From the NCBI GenBank assembly GCA_021732845.1, contig JAKFUF010000131.1:1-64000 (forward strand): a stretch of DNA of 64,000 nucleotides. The letters run 5' to 3'. Shown here piece after piece: positions 23,901 to 32,525 of the stretch. The notes beneath the pieces are model-generated. The model saw nothing but the letters and a program-made list of their open reading frames with translations. It was not told where the DNA came from and made no database searches. The position numbers were made by a program, and so were the translations under genes. Numbering within the stretch: position 1 is the stretch's first letter; the number at the start of each line of letters is the position of its first letter. The DNA comes from Planctomycetaceae bacterium (GTDB lineage Bacteria > Planctomycetota > Planctomycetia > Planctomycetales > Planctomycetaceae).

Positions 23901-26074
23901 TTGATCCCCGTTCCATCTTTCGGCAGCAGTGCCTGCAGGACGCCGCGGGCGGTGGCTTCGTGCCGCCGCGAAGCCACGGGTGCGGAACTGGAGCCAAACA
24001 TCTCTTCCAGAAAGGTCACCCCCACGCTGGCAACACCGCCGAGATTCCGCAGCGTGGTTTTGGTCCACTCCTTGGTCTTCACCATTTCGGCAAAGAGAGC
24101 CACGCGGACCGAGATCACCTGGCCGTGTTCATCGGCAAGTTCGTCGATGACCTCGTTCACGAACGCCTGTTGGGCGGCGGTCGGCCCCGCTTGCGACACG
24201 CGGCCAAAGGCGACGCCAAACGCCGTGAGGACTTTTCTCGCGTGCGGAATGTCGAAGAGGTCCACCAGCGCCTGATTGCGGCCGGACTGCAGGCTGAGAT
24301 CCAGGGACTCGAAGAACCGCGTGGCTCCGGTGTAATAGTCGTCGCGAATCAGAATCAGGGCCTGCAGGTGCTGGCCGTCGCACTGCCGCAGCGCCGCGGT
24401 GAGCGGTGCTGTGTCGAGATGGCGATTCGCCGCGAGCCACTGCTCAAACTGGTCCAGCACCAGCAGGGTTTTGAGGCCACCCGGGGAATGACTGGTGGCC
24501 GACCGCTGCTCGGTCCAGTTGTCGACGGATTCGCCAACTTTGCGGGCGAGATCCTCGGGCGTTGTGAAGTAAGCCACGAGGCGGTCGGTCTCCAGTTCGC
24601 TCCTCAAACGCAGAAGCTGGCTGGTGCCCGGGCCGAATTCCCGAAAGCCAGCCGGCCATTCCGCCTGCGGATCCACCAGGAAGATCAATGTCGCCAACCC
24701 GGATTTTCGCGCCTCGCGATACTCAAGTTCGGTGACGGACAGGCTTCCGTCGGCGGGAACGTAACCATACCGGTGCGCGAAGACTCCAATGTAAAGGTCA
24801 CAACTCCGCACATCGGCCAAACAGAATTCGACGGGGCGTTCGTCCGCGGCACCATAATGCTCCATGGCGCAGACATCAAAGCCCCGTGCGCCCAGCGCCC
24901 GCAGAACTGCATTGCGGTGCTCGACGAGATCCAGATAGCTGGAGGAGACATAAACCCGCGGCGGAACCAACGAGTCACTGCCGCGCCGCAACTGTGTCAG
25001 CAGCCAGATCAGCCGGGTCCCGGCCTCCTCAACCTGTGGCTTGGACCCCGAATGCTGGGGAAGATTTGGAATCTCCAGGGCGAGGCGCAGACCGCGCAGC
25101 AGCCGTGCCTCGGTTTCGTCGGAACTCGCCTCCACATAGACGGTGCGGACCCCCGAACCGAGCCGCGGGAGCAGGCCGGCTTTCATAAGCGAGCTTTTGC
25201 CGCAGCCAGAGGGTCCGTAGATCAACCCCACGGAGAATGACTGCGCCGGGTCCGGCGCTTCGATCCGTGACTTCCAGAACCGCAGGCTTTCCGGCAGCCC
25301 GTCCCGGCCGCGGGGACCGGCGAGCAGATCCAGAAAGAAATCGGCATCGCTGGCATCAAACGACCGCAGGCCCTTGGGGACCACGAGCGGCTGCGCTCCG
25401 GAAGTGGCTGCGGTGATTGAGTTGGTGGGCGGATGGCTCGGGACAATCGTCGGTTCGTGCCTCGGCAAACGGCTCTGGTCCGCCAGCAGATGCCGCAGGT
25501 CGTCCACCAGTTCATCGGCCGTGGCATACCGGTCGGAGGCCCGGCGGGCCAGTGCCTTGAGGCAGATTCGCTCGGCTTCCGCCGGCAGCGCGGGTTCGTA
25601 CTGCCGGGGCGACGAGGCCTCCGCGGTGGCAATCTGATCAATCAAGGCTTCCACCGTCGGCCCCTGGAACGGCAGACGGCCGGTCAAAAGCTCAAACAGC
25701 ACCACGCCCAGGCTAAACAGATCCGACCGCGCGTCCACCCGGTGCCCTTCGCCCCGCGCCTGCTCGGGCGACAGGTACGCCGACGTTCCGGTCTGCTTCT
25801 CCCCCCTGCTGCCAAGTTCTTCCCATAGCGCGAGCCCGAAATCCGCCAGGGTCGGTTTGCCACGGGGATCCAACAGGATGTTGGCGGGATTGACGTTCCG
25901 ATGAACCAACCCTTTTGCATGGCCGTGCCCCAGCGCCTCCGCCACGTCCGCCACCAGCGACAGAGATTCGCCGAGGCTCAGCCGCGGCCCCTTCAGCCGC
26001 TCCGCCAGATTCTCCCCGGCGACGTGCCGGGAGACCGTATCGTGCAACCCGTCCGGTGTTTCCCCGTCCGCCAT
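20972..26074 (-). CDS. Pseudokinase-STAND NTPase-DUF4062-FGE giant protein
   Basis: This encodes 1700 residues from ATG 26074. Order: (1) residues 1-205, C-lobe of a Hanks-type kinase without an N-lobe; the HRD motif reads HRNVNP (Asp to Asn60, Lys to Asn62), DFG78-80 remains, so it is probably inactive; (2) P-loop GPSGCGKS at 287-294 of a STAND NTPase; (3) residues about 372-520, a DUF4062 domain (RVYVSSSYLDLVEHRNAV ... CDLYIGVFAHRYGYVP) placed between Walker A and Walker B; (4) Walker B LLVLDQFEQ at 537-545; (5) a transmembrane helix (LAIVLFVITGAGLFL); (6) helical repeats with a DELLTAVT minisatellite; (7) a C-terminal formylglycine-generating-enzyme-like (SUMF1) domain with FRLPTEAEWE, MHGNLMEW and RGGSWSF. 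Divergent from an M48 protease gene. Likely a membrane-anchored signal or conflict sensor. Confidence 0.8.
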   Translation of the reverse strand: MADGETPDGLHDTVSRHVAGENLAERLKGPRLSLGESLSLVADVAEALGHGHAKGLVHRNVNPANILLDPRGKPTLADFGLALWEELGSRGEKQTGTSAYLSPEQARGEGHRVDARSDLFSLGVVLFELLTGRLPFQGPTVEALIDQIATAEASSPRQYEPALPAEAERICLKALARRASDRYATADELVDDLRHLLADQSRLPRHEPTIVPSHPPTNSITAATSGAQPLVVPKGLRSFDASDADFFLDLLAGPRGRDGLPESLRFWKSRIEAPDPAQSFSVGLIYGPSGCGKSSLMKAGLLPRLGSGVRTVYVEASSDETEARLLRGLRLALEIPNLPQHSGSKPQVEEAGTRLIWLLTQLRRGSDSLVPPRVYVSSSYLDLVEHRNAVLRALGARGFDVCAMEHYGAADERPVEFCLADVRSCDLYIGVFAHRYGYVPADGSLSVTELEYREARKSGLATLIFLVDPQAEWPAGFREFGPGTSQLLRLRSELETDRLVAYFTTPEDLARKVGESVDNWTEQRSATSHSPGGLKTLLVLDQFEQWLAANRHLDTAPLTAALRQCDGQHLQALILIRDDYYTGATRFFESLDLSLQSGRNQALVDLFDIPHARKVLTAFGVAFGRVSQAGPTAAQQAFVNEVIDELADEHGQVISVRVALFAEMVKTKEWTKTTLRNLGGVASVGVTFLEEMFGSSSAPVASRRHEATARGVLQALLPKDGTGIKGQRQSETALLAASGYERRSADFADLLALLNTDLRLITPIDETDAGQPVSTTAPQPEATQRHYQLTHDYLVPSLREWLTRKQKETRRGRAELLLADRAAVWNARPESRQLPSLWQWCQIQWLTARSNWTPSEQKMLRAAGRMHGLRAGMLAIVLFVITGAGLFLSRQSYEEQQATEAHALVDTLLQSKTTAIPELLERLPAFKKWATPYLEARRKSSALEPTARLHSALALLPDNPALLGEIQEALLTVDLNDLPTLRDLLKPHANTLAPSLAQVLLDEQALPERRFRAACLLATYTFDGKSAVPFATDELLTTVTDELLTDAVTDELLKDINDELLKAVTDELLTAITNELLKTLGENPSQYAAALELLRPARAVLLDPLSAAFHETERGEAEIMRATTLLSEYAADDSGRLVGLICDAEPTPFKTLYPVVSRERDLAELATKAADELAEIAAAEPPSKLGSVERVPHGKRRANAAVTLLRLGHAEKMLPIFKVTDDPEALTQFAFRCRPCGVSVESLLDYMELVSTGPQDPTAQNARYALLLALGEYPREDIPQARREKLLEQLADWYRNDPSSAVHGAAGWLLREWGQKDVALQVDQTPAPYSADREWFTLAITCPLPISEEMPNANAPAPERPKGDESNAPASKTFYYTFIVFQPGDYSVGPVADEPRRQKGEVRRSVKLTRAFAVLEREITFEEFIAFAPEHAETMKEVEAGPTDAVLAASWYNAVRYCRWLGQQSGLLETDQAYEDPKALDKGQYPADPSPRADGAPRNWPIKIEQRGFRLPTEAEWEVAARACRGKPRPAGGSPDLPGTASGARTAYGFGSEVSMFGRFGWVENNSDNHVHSPRELRPSLRGLFDMHGNLMEWTHDWQEVGVSATLPQNERNGAAQGSTAVTDPLGPQTGTNRVARGGSWSFSEARCQSAFRGSYPPITRIAHIGFRPALSLPGVATEMAGKGEEKTPGRNTDGDSAKP
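22842..22988 (-). repeat. In-frame minisatellite coding DELLTAVT-like octads
   Basis: Six consecutive units, five of 24 bases and one of 27, share the core CAGCAGTTCGTC on the plus strand. On the coding strand they give six octads of the form (T/N)DELL(T/K)xxT. All lengths are multiples of three, so the array can change copy number without breaking the protein. It lies in the helical region between the membrane helix and the FGE-like domain. Confidence 0.85.
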
Positions 26075-26158
26075 TGTCCTGCCCCATTCAAATCCGCAAC
26101 TTCGGCCCGTGCGTTGCGGAGATTGTGGCCAGAAGTAGAAGCTGGATGCAAGCTGCCC
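26062..26158. repeat. 97-bp direct repeat, copy A (divergent promoter of STAND and M48 genes)
   Basis: This segment covers the start codon of the STAND gene and 84 bases upstream of it. It matches 30224-30320 at 90 of 97 positions without gaps, in the same orientation. Differences are confined to the right-hand half. The remaining 125 bases up to the M48 start are not shared. Confidence 0.85.
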
Positions 26159-26283
26159 CGAACCGCGGCTATGGCTTTGACTCAAGCGAGTCGTTCTACT
26201 TTCTGGGGACTGATGCGTACGGAACTGAGCCGCGTGGAAGAGAAGCTGAAAGCCCGCGAGACGCAGCAGAATTGGAGTTCCCC

Positions 26284-28368
26284 ATGATCCTGTGGGCTGT
26301 CCAGGAGCCCGTTGATCTCTCCACCTTGTTCCATCAGCCGGCACCCGTCGGCGAACCAGTTGCGTGGTTCATCGTGGCGTGGTTTCTGGTGGTAGTCGGT
26401 TGGTTTGTCTTGCTGCTGGTGAATGTGGCGGTCGGCATCGGACCGACCGCCGATGCCCGTGGCTCACGCTGGCGGTTGGTGTGGGTCTCCGGCTGCCTCG
26501 CGGCGCTGGCCGTCTTGCCCCTCGGCGTCGCGGCCGCGGGAGCGACATGGCGGCCGGAGTCCGTCGAGCCGTTGCTGTCCGCGGGGCTTGTGTGGTTGTT
26601 GATCACCGCCTTCACGACGCACCGGTATTTGAAGGCGGTGCGGTTTCGCCATGACCAGCGACAGGCGTTGCCGCTGGTCACCGACCCCGTGTTCCTCGCC
26701 CGGATTGCGGAGCTGAGCGCGAAAATGAAGCTCGCGCCGCCGCTGACCCGGCTGTGGCCCTCGGGCAGTGGCTCACCCGCCACGATGGCCTTCATGGGGA
26801 CGCTGCAGGCTCCGCAACTCACGGTGACCGACGGCCTGCTCCAGCGGCTGAGCCCCACCGAGCGGGACGCCATCGTCGCCCACGAACTGGGGCATCTCGC
26901 CAACCATTCCCTGTGGCTCTACGCCGCGATGACGCCCCTGCTGGCGGTCACCCACGTCCAGTTGATGAGCGTGACCTCGTCGTGGCTGGGGGTGGCCATC
27001 GCCTGGACGTTCTACATCGGTGTCTTCCGGATTGTCAGCCGGCGGCTCGAATACGACTGCGACCTGCGGGCCGCCCGCGCCATCGGCTTTCGTGAGACCG
27101 TCGCCGCCCTGGCGAAGGTGCATGCGATGCATTCCATCTCCAACACGGGCCGGCTGTCGCTGCTCGTCTATGCCACGGCGAGCCACCCGTCGCGCGACGC
27201 ACGGCTGGCGGTACTCTGCGCCAAAGCTCCGCCCGACGACGGGCCGCAGGTCGAAATCTCAGCCACGACGGTTGCCGCCAGGCATCGCATGAGCCTCGTG
27301 GCTCTGTTGATCTGGCTCGCGAGCCTGGGACTGGGGCTGTTCACCGCCTTGCGGCCTTCCAGCCCCCCGGCTGAGTTGCTGGTCTTCCTGTGGCTCAGCC
27401 TCATCAGCATCGCCCCCTACACGCTGCTGGTCCTCGCACAGTGGTCTCAATTGAGATTGAACGCGCGGCGAATGAAGGGGACAACCGGCCGGCTGCCGAT
27501 GGTCATCCTGGCCATTTCCGTCTGGTTTCCTATCCTGGCATTTTTCACGAGAGATCCCACAACGATTCAGCTCTCCACGATCCTCGCCGTTGTGGGCTGT
27601 CTGGTCAGCCTCCTCTGGAACAACAGCCTGCGACTGTTGCAGACCCAGGTGATCACCGCTTTGAGCACTCTGAATTTTCCCCAGGTCATCACCCTCGCCC
27701 GCAACAACCCCCGGCGGTTCGCCGCCAAGACCGGAGACGCGAAGCTGCGTTACAACCTGGCGCTGGCCCGGGCGGGGATGGGCGATTTCCACCAGGCCTC
27801 CGCCGACCTGGAGGCCCTGTGGCAGGAACGACCGCAGTTCCTGCTCGCCCCGCTCCTGCTCTGCAACTTGTACTTGGATGGCGACCACCATGAACGAGCC
27901 TTGGAATTAGCCACGGCCGCTGGCCAAAAGGCCCCCAGCGATCCTGCCTTCGAGCTGCTGCGCTCCCGCGCGCTGCGGGGGCTCGGGAAGACCGCTGAAG
28001 CCCAAGCCGCCTGCGATCGCGCCGCGGAACTGGTCACCGACGGCAACATCCTGGCCCTCTCGGCCCTGCTCGCCTGCGACCAGGGCGACGAAGTTTCAGC
28101 GCGCAGCCTGATCCAGCGTGCCGAAGAAGCCGCCCCCGGCGAAGGCTTCATGCTCGCCGCCCGCGCCGAACTCGCCCTCCGCCTGGACTCCTTGGAAAGT
28201 GCCCAGGCCGCGGTGGAATCCGTCAAGACCGTGAAGAAAGCCAATCCGTTTCTGTTCCTGAACAGCGAACTCGCCCACCTCGACCGCCTGTTGACAGCCC
28301 GCCTGCCCGCGCCGGAGGTGCCCATGGAAGTGGTGGAGTTTTTGCCAACGACGGATGCGCTGGCCTGA
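26284..28368 (+). CDS. Membrane M48 family metalloprotease with TPR-like C-terminus
   Basis: This encodes 694 residues. Several transmembrane helices flank a zinc protease core: HELGHLAN (the HExxH motif) in IVAHELGHL, and the third ligand in the YDCDLRAARAIG block, as in HtpX/Ste24-type M48 peptidases. The N-terminal region has two helices (WFIVAWFLVVVGWFVLLL and a second near residue 80). The C-terminal third has a further helix pair and then TPR-like repeats (LRYNLALARAGMGDFHQASADLE, ALRGLGKTAEAQAACDRAAEL). Predicted to clip membrane or exported proteins. It is divergent from the pseudokinase-STAND gene with 209 bases between start codons. A broken second copy of its 3' end lies at 32526-32693. 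Confidence 0.85.
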   Translation: MILWAVQEPVDLSTLFHQPAPVGEPVAWFIVAWFLVVVGWFVLLLVNVAVGIGPTADARGSRWRLVWVSGCLAALAVLPLGVAAAGATWRPESVEPLLSAGLVWLLITAFTTHRYLKAVRFRHDQRQALPLVTDPVFLARIAELSAKMKLAPPLTRLWPSGSGSPATMAFMGTLQAPQLTVTDGLLQRLSPTERDAIVAHELGHLANHSLWLYAAMTPLLAVTHVQLMSVTSSWLGVAIAWTFYIGVFRIVSRRLEYDCDLRAARAIGFRETVAALAKVHAMHSISNTGRLSLLVYATASHPSRDARLAVLCAKAPPDDGPQVEISATTVAARHRMSLVALLIWLASLGLGLFTALRPSSPPAELLVFLWLSLISIAPYTLLVLAQWSQLRLNARRMKGTTGRLPMVILAISVWFPILAFFTRDPTTIQLSTILAVVGCLVSLLWNNSLRLLQTQVITALSTLNFPQVITLARNNPRRFAAKTGDAKLRYNLALARAGMGDFHQASADLEALWQERPQFLLAPLLLCNLYLDGDHHERALELATAAGQKAPSDPAFELLRSRALRGLGKTAEAQAACDRAAELVTDGNILALSALLACDQGDEVSARSLIQRAEEAAPGEGFMLAARAELALRLDSLESAQAAVESVKTVKKANPFLFLNSELAHLDRLLTARLPAPEVPMEVVEFLPTTDALA

Positions 28369-29110
28369 GGCTCACGAAGGCCCACGGAGTAGACCTTTTT
28401 CGAGGCCAGCTCGACAATGCTTCGGCATGAGTGCCACACCCTCCGCTGTGCCGCTACAAGAACGGCGTAAAGTCGTCTTTTGCTCCTGCAAAAGAACGCG
28501 AACGTCCGGCGGCAATCCCAGTAGAGCAGATTCGCAGCATCGTGCTTGTCCACGCCCTCGCCCTTTCGCAGGAGCGAAAAGCGACACAAAGTTGCCGAGT
28601 CACTCCGTGACTCGAAGCCCATCAAGCCCTACGGTGCATCGCAACGTCGTCCAGTCACTCCGTGACTGGATTCGAGTCACGGAGTGACTCGGCAACTTTG
28701 CCGCTCACAACAGCTTCGACCCTTACATGCTAGCGGAAGGGCGCAAGCCCTCCGGTGACCCAACGAAGTGCGAAAGCACTCACCGGACGGCTCGCGCCGT
28801 GCCGCTACAAGGACGACTCTACGCAATTGGTCGAGAGCGCCGTCACGGTGTGGCTCGCGCGGGTCAAAGGGTCAGTTTTCGACAAATCAGCCGGAACGCG
28901 TTAGCGTCCGGTTCCCGAGCTTGCGCGATTTCCGCTTTTCTTGCCGGGTCAGGACCGGGACCTAACTGGACAGCCCTTCCCCCTATCCCCATCCGCCCGT
29001 TTGAACCCCTGCCCTGCCGCCGGTACGATGGCCGCATTCCGGCATTTCACCTTGGCCCGCCGAGCGGATCCTGCCTTTTCTGAAATGGGCCTGGCACACG
29101 AAAGTCGACC
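28369..29110. other. 742-base repeat-filled spacer
   Basis: No gene was found. Contents: words GTGCCGCTACAAG twice (near 28446 and 28799), a 29-bp perfect inverted repeat with a nested palindrome (28588-28699), CCGGTGA/TCACCGG arms around 28752-28784, and at about 28875-28970 a copy of the CGCGTTAGCGTCCGGTT dispersed repeat that is also seen near 63545-63650. All are non-coding on inspection of both strands. Confidence 0.65.
28588..28699. repeat. 29-bp perfect inverted repeat with nested palindrome
   Basis: Arms 28588-28616 and 28671-28699 are exact reverse complements and contain GAGTCACTCCGTGACTC. Between them lies CCAGTCACTCCGTGACTGG (28651-28669), a separate palindrome with the same core. 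The element resembles REP/BIME-type clusters. Confidence 0.8.
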
Positions 29111-30199
29111 ATGGCGGATGACCCTGCGCCACTCCTTCCCGAGGGGCAGATTCTCATCTACACGGATGCTGGGCTGAACCTGCAAGTCCGACTGGATGGG
29201 GCAACAGTCTGGCTCACGCAGCGCCTCATCGCCGAGTTGTTCGCTGTCTCGGTGAAGACTGCAAACGAACACCTGATCAATATTTACGACGAAGGCGAAC
29301 TTGCTCCGGAGGCAACTATCCGGAAATTCCGGATAGTTCAAACCGAGGGCACCCGGCAGGTGGCCCGGCTTGTCGACCATTACAGCCTCGACGCCATCGT
29401 CGCCGTCGGAATGCGGGTCCGTTCGGCGAATGGCACGGCTTTTCGGCAATGGGCCATCGCCCGGCTCTCGGAACTGCTGACCAAGGGGTTCACGCTCGAC
29501 GACGAGCGGATCAAGTCCGGCCGCACGCTTGGTGGCGACTACTTCGATGAACTCCTGGCCCGCATCCGTGACATCCGGTCGTCCGAGCGGCTGTTCTATC
29601 AGAAGATCACCGACATTTACGCGACCAGCATCGACTACGACAAGGACTCGGCGGTCACCAAAGAATTCTTCGCCACTGTACAGAACAAACTACACTGGGC
29701 CATTCACGGTCGCACGGCAGCCGAGATCGTCCGGCTCCGCGCCGATGCAGCCCAACCAAACATGGGCCTCACGAGTTGGAAGAATGCGCCGGCGGGACCC
29801 GTCCGAAAGGCCGATGTCACAATCGCGAAGAATTACCTCTCCCAGGAGGAACTCGACGCACTCAACCGCATCGTGTCGATGTACCTCGATTTCGCCGAGG
29901 ATCAGGCGCGGCGCAGAACGACCATGCGGATGGACGAGTGGGTTGGCAAGCTCGACGCCTTTCTGCAGTTCAACGAGCGGAACGTTCTCACCCACGCGGG
30001 CAAAGTGTCACATCAGTTGGCGGAAGAGCATGCCCACGAAGAATTCGCGAAGTTCGACGCGGAACGCCTCCGTCTGACCGCCGCCCAGCCCACGAGCGAT
30101 TTCGACAAGGTGGTGGATGAGATGCAGCGGCTCGAACAGTCCCCGGCCCCCGCGCCAAAGACCAAACGGCCCCGCCCCAGGAAGGACAATGGGGACTGA
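29111..30199 (+). CDS. rhuM: Virulence RhuM family protein
   Basis: This encodes 362 residues. The N-terminus (LIYTDAGLNLQVRLDGATVWLTQRLIAELF) is the RhuM DNA-binding-like start. VDHYSLDAIVAVGMRVRS, FRQWAIARLSELLTKGF and the conserved stretch LGGDYFDELLARIRDIRSSE follow, then RLFYQKITDIYATS and FFATVQNKLHWAIHG. RhuM was named in Salmonella pathogenicity island 3 and is widespread in genomic islands and phage-like regions; its biochemical role is unknown. The C-terminus is a charged tail rich in Pro and Lys. It sits just before the second 97-bp repeat copy, fitting an accessory insertion. No integrase is visible. Confidence 0.88.
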   Translation: MADDPAPLLPEGQILIYTDAGLNLQVRLDGATVWLTQRLIAELFAVSVKTANEHLINIYDEGELAPEATIRKFRIVQTEGTRQVARLVDHYSLDAIVAVGMRVRSANGTAFRQWAIARLSELLTKGFTLDDERIKSGRTLGGDYFDELLARIRDIRSSERLFYQKITDIYATSIDYDKDSAVTKEFFATVQNKLHWAIHGRTAAEIVRLRADAAQPNMGLTSWKNAPAGPVRKADVTIAKNYLSQEELDALNRIVSMYLDFAEDQARRRTTMRMDEWVGKLDAFLQFNERNVLTHAGKVSHQLAEEHAHEEFAKFDAERLRLTAAQPTSDFDKVVDEMQRLEQSPAPAPKTKRPRPRKDNGD

Positions 30200-30653
30200 A
30201 CTCCGTGGCTCTGTTTGGTGTCGCCCCGTCCGCCATTGTCCTGCCCCATTCAAATCCGCAACTTCGGCCCGTGCGTTGTAGCGATTGTGGCCAGCAGCAG
30301 ATGCTCGATGCAAGCTGCCCGACCGATGGCCTCGACGGCGCGGCAAACCTGAGCCGGGTCCTTCTCGCCGCCCAATCCTGGGCTCGGTGGCTCCTTTTTT
30401 CATAGATAGGCTGCCATCACGAACAGCTTTTCGCCACAAGCGGCGATTAATCGTCCACTCACCGCTTGGGTGAGTCTCGTTGACCGTCGCGTGCGACTCC
30501 ATCGGAAGGCATTGCGAAATCGTAAGTACTCTGGTCCGTGCCCGATACGACCGGTTTGCCGCGGAAAGAATTGAAATCTGCGAATTTATGGCGTGGAAAC
30601 TGCACGACAACGATTTGTGAGTGCAAATCGCCTACACCGAATTGGGTCAAAAA
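30200..30653. other. 454-base spacer carrying repeat copy B
   Basis: Holds the second 97-bp repeat copy and otherwise no gene. On the minus strand a short frame through this repeat ends ATIATTHGPKLRI before a stop, and the same ending is readable in copy A (ATISATHGPKLRI), hinting that both copies keep the tail of an ancient gene upstream of a STAND/kinase gene. A TTTTTTC run near 30395 is AT-rich but lacks a stable stem. Confidence 0.5.
30224..30320. repeat. 97-bp direct repeat, copy B
   Basis: Ungapped match (90 of 97) to 26062-26158. It lies 25 bases after the RhuM stop. The part corresponding to the STAND start codon is preserved (ATGGCGGACGG on the minus strand) but the frame then runs into RhuM, so the gene it once started is gone. 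Confidence 0.85.
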
Positions 30654-31697
30654 ATGCGCGGTCGCCAACTGCAGCGTGCCAATCTCCCCCTCCCCAACGG
30701 GTTCACGCTGATCGAACTGCTGGTGGTGATCGCCATCATCGCCATTCTCGTGGCTCTGTTGCTGCCGGCGGTGCAGCAGGCGCGGGCGGCGGCGCGCATG
30801 ACGCAGTGCAAGAACAACATGAAGCAACTTGGGCTGGCGTTGCACAACTTCGAGGGCACGTTCAAGGCGCTGCCGATGACCTATACCGCCACGGTGACCA
30901 CGCCGACTTTGCGCGGTCAGACGAGCTGGGCTCCCGCACTGCTGCCGTATCTTGATCAGGCCACCGCCTATAATCTGGGCACCGGTTGGGACACCAAGGC
31001 CAACTGGTGGGACTCGGCGAATTCGAACGCCGGAGCATATGCTGGTCAGGCGGTGTCGAACCGGCAGATCGCTGCCATTCCGTTACCGGTGATGATGTGT
31101 CCCTCCACCCCCAGCGGCCCGCGCTTCGAAGACAAACCGAACACGCCCGAGACCAAGTATGGTCACTGTGGCGACTACTTCACGCCCAGTGGCGTGCATC
31201 TGGACATCAACAATTCGCTGCCGCCGGCCCAGGCGTTTTCCACCACGGCCGACTTGCGGGGGGCCGTGGCGATTTACAATGCCTCCGGCAACACGGCCAA
31301 CACCATTGCCAACATTCTCGATGGAACGTCCAACACCATCGCTCTTGGTGAGTGTGCCGGGCGGGAGGATGTGTGGCGCGGCAACTCGTTGTACAAGCTG
31401 GACTATGGGTCGGGGAACATCCGCGCCAGGGGCGGTGCCTGGGCGACAAACGACAACGTCTACACCATCGGCCAGCGGATCACGACGAACTTCGGTCCCG
31501 GCACGACCACCATCCCTGGCACCCTGCGAATCAACAACTCCAACGAGTACGGCCACTGCTTCTACAGCTTCCACGTCGGCGGAGCCAACTTCGTGTTTGC
31601 CGATGGCTCGGTGCGGTTCATGGGAGCCTCCATGGACCTCAAAATCCTCGCCTCGCTGGTCACCCGCGCCGGCGGTGAGGTGGTCAGCGACTTCTAG
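30654..31697 (+). CDS. DUF1559 protein with prepilin-type N-terminus
   Basis: This encodes 347 residues from ATG 30654; a GTG at 30621 would add eleven. The methylation signature NGFTLIELLVVIAIIAIL and LLLPAVQQARAAARMTQC are followed by NNMKQLGLALHNFEG. The C-terminal H-x9-DG motif reads HVGGANFVFADGSVRF. It belongs to the same large family as 16708-17661 but has a different middle region. Directly downstream is a small lipoprotein of the carboxypeptidase-regulatory type, the pairing usual for this family in planctomycetes. The pair occupies the place where a second M48 gene should be (see findings). Confidence 0.9.
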   Translation: MRGRQLQRANLPLPNGFTLIELLVVIAIIAILVALLLPAVQQARAAARMTQCKNNMKQLGLALHNFEGTFKALPMTYTATVTTPTLRGQTSWAPALLPYLDQATAYNLGTGWDTKANWWDSANSNAGAYAGQAVSNRQIAAIPLPVMMCPSTPSGPRFEDKPNTPETKYGHCGDYFTPSGVHLDINNSLPPAQAFSTTADLRGAVAIYNASGNTANTIANILDGTSNTIALGECAGREDVWRGNSLYKLDYGSGNIRARGGAWATNDNVYTIGQRITTNFGPGTTTIPGTLRINNSNEYGHCFYSFHVGGANFVFADGSVRFMGASMDLKILASLVTRAGGEVVSDF

Positions 31698-31873
31698 CCG
31701 CCACCCCCCTCTGAAATTGAGCGGATTTCGGTGTAACCATGTCACCTGGCATGGACTTCACTCCCCATTTGTTCATGTGAATTTCATTCGTGCCATTCGT
31801 CAAATTCGAGCCATTCGTTGTCAGTTCAATAGCCATTCGTAGTCATACGACGCGCGGATTCACGAGAAAGTGC

Positions 31874-32326
31874 ATGACAGATTTGCCGATGTGTCTGCGG
31901 ACCAGACTTCTCCCCCTCCTGACGGCGGTGCTTGTCGGCGTGGTTGGGTGCGGGGGGCCGGTGGCGCCGAAATGTTATCCGGTGCGCGGGCGGGTCGAGA
32001 TGCATGGGCGCCCGGTCGAAGAGGCGATGGTCGTGTTTCACCCCATCCAGTCCAGTCAGGGGCCGGTCGCGTCCAGACCGCAGGCTTACACCGACAAGGA
32101 GGGATGCTTTGAACTGACCCTGCTGCAGCCACGCGACGGGGCGCTGCCTGGCGAATATGCGATCACGATTGAGCTGCGGGAACTCAAGGCTGACGGCGAC
32201 CAAATGGTGCGCGACGGCAAAAGTCTGCTGCCGGAAATGTATCGCAACCCCGCCACTTCCGGCTTCAAATTCACAGTGGAACCGAAGGAGAATGAGGTTC
32301 CGGTGTTGGAGGTGAAGGGGACATGA
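31874..32326 (+). CDS. Small lipoprotein with carboxypeptidase-regulatory-like fold
   Basis: This encodes 150 residues from ATG 31874. Signal peptide LLPLLTAVLVGVVGC ends in a lipobox-like VVGC, then GGPVAPKCYPVRGRVEMHGRPVEEAMVVFHP. The V-x-G-x-V-x-x-x-G-x-P-x-x-x-A-x-V-x-F pattern is the standard planctomycete lipoprotein that follows DUF1559 genes, an Ig/transthyretin-like beta sandwich. Predicted to be anchored in a membrane and exposed to the outside. It follows the DUF1559 gene by 176 bases containing three or four ATTCGT(G/C) words. An in-frame start at 31790 lacks any signal sequence. Confidence 0.8.
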   Translation: MTDLPMCLRTRLLPLLTAVLVGVVGCGGPVAPKCYPVRGRVEMHGRPVEEAMVVFHPIQSSQGPVASRPQAYTDKEGCFELTLLQPRDGALPGEYAITIELRELKADGDQMVRDGKSLLPEMYRNPATSGFKFTVEPKENEVPVLEVKGT

Positions 32327-32525
32327 TCTCACTCGCCCAGAACGCCGTGCGGCCACGGGATGCCGGACGACGGAGGCACGCCCAATCAAGTACCGCGATC
32401 TTGTCAACGACTGGAGTTTGCGGGGTGGGATGAGGCGCAGGTAGCGGGCGTGGCATGAGCTTCAAGCTGCCCGCGAATCATGGCCTTTGCCTTGTCACTT
32501 GGCGTGAGAGCCAGTGGCTCGCCGT

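Noticed and set aside
26075-26344. Upstream in-frame extension of the STAND giant (90 extra residues)
   Set aside because: The extension has no kinase N-lobe (no glycine loop, no VAxK), is rich in Ser/Arg/Gln without pattern, and overlaps the M48 gene start. ATG 26074 lies in the conserved 97-bp repeat.
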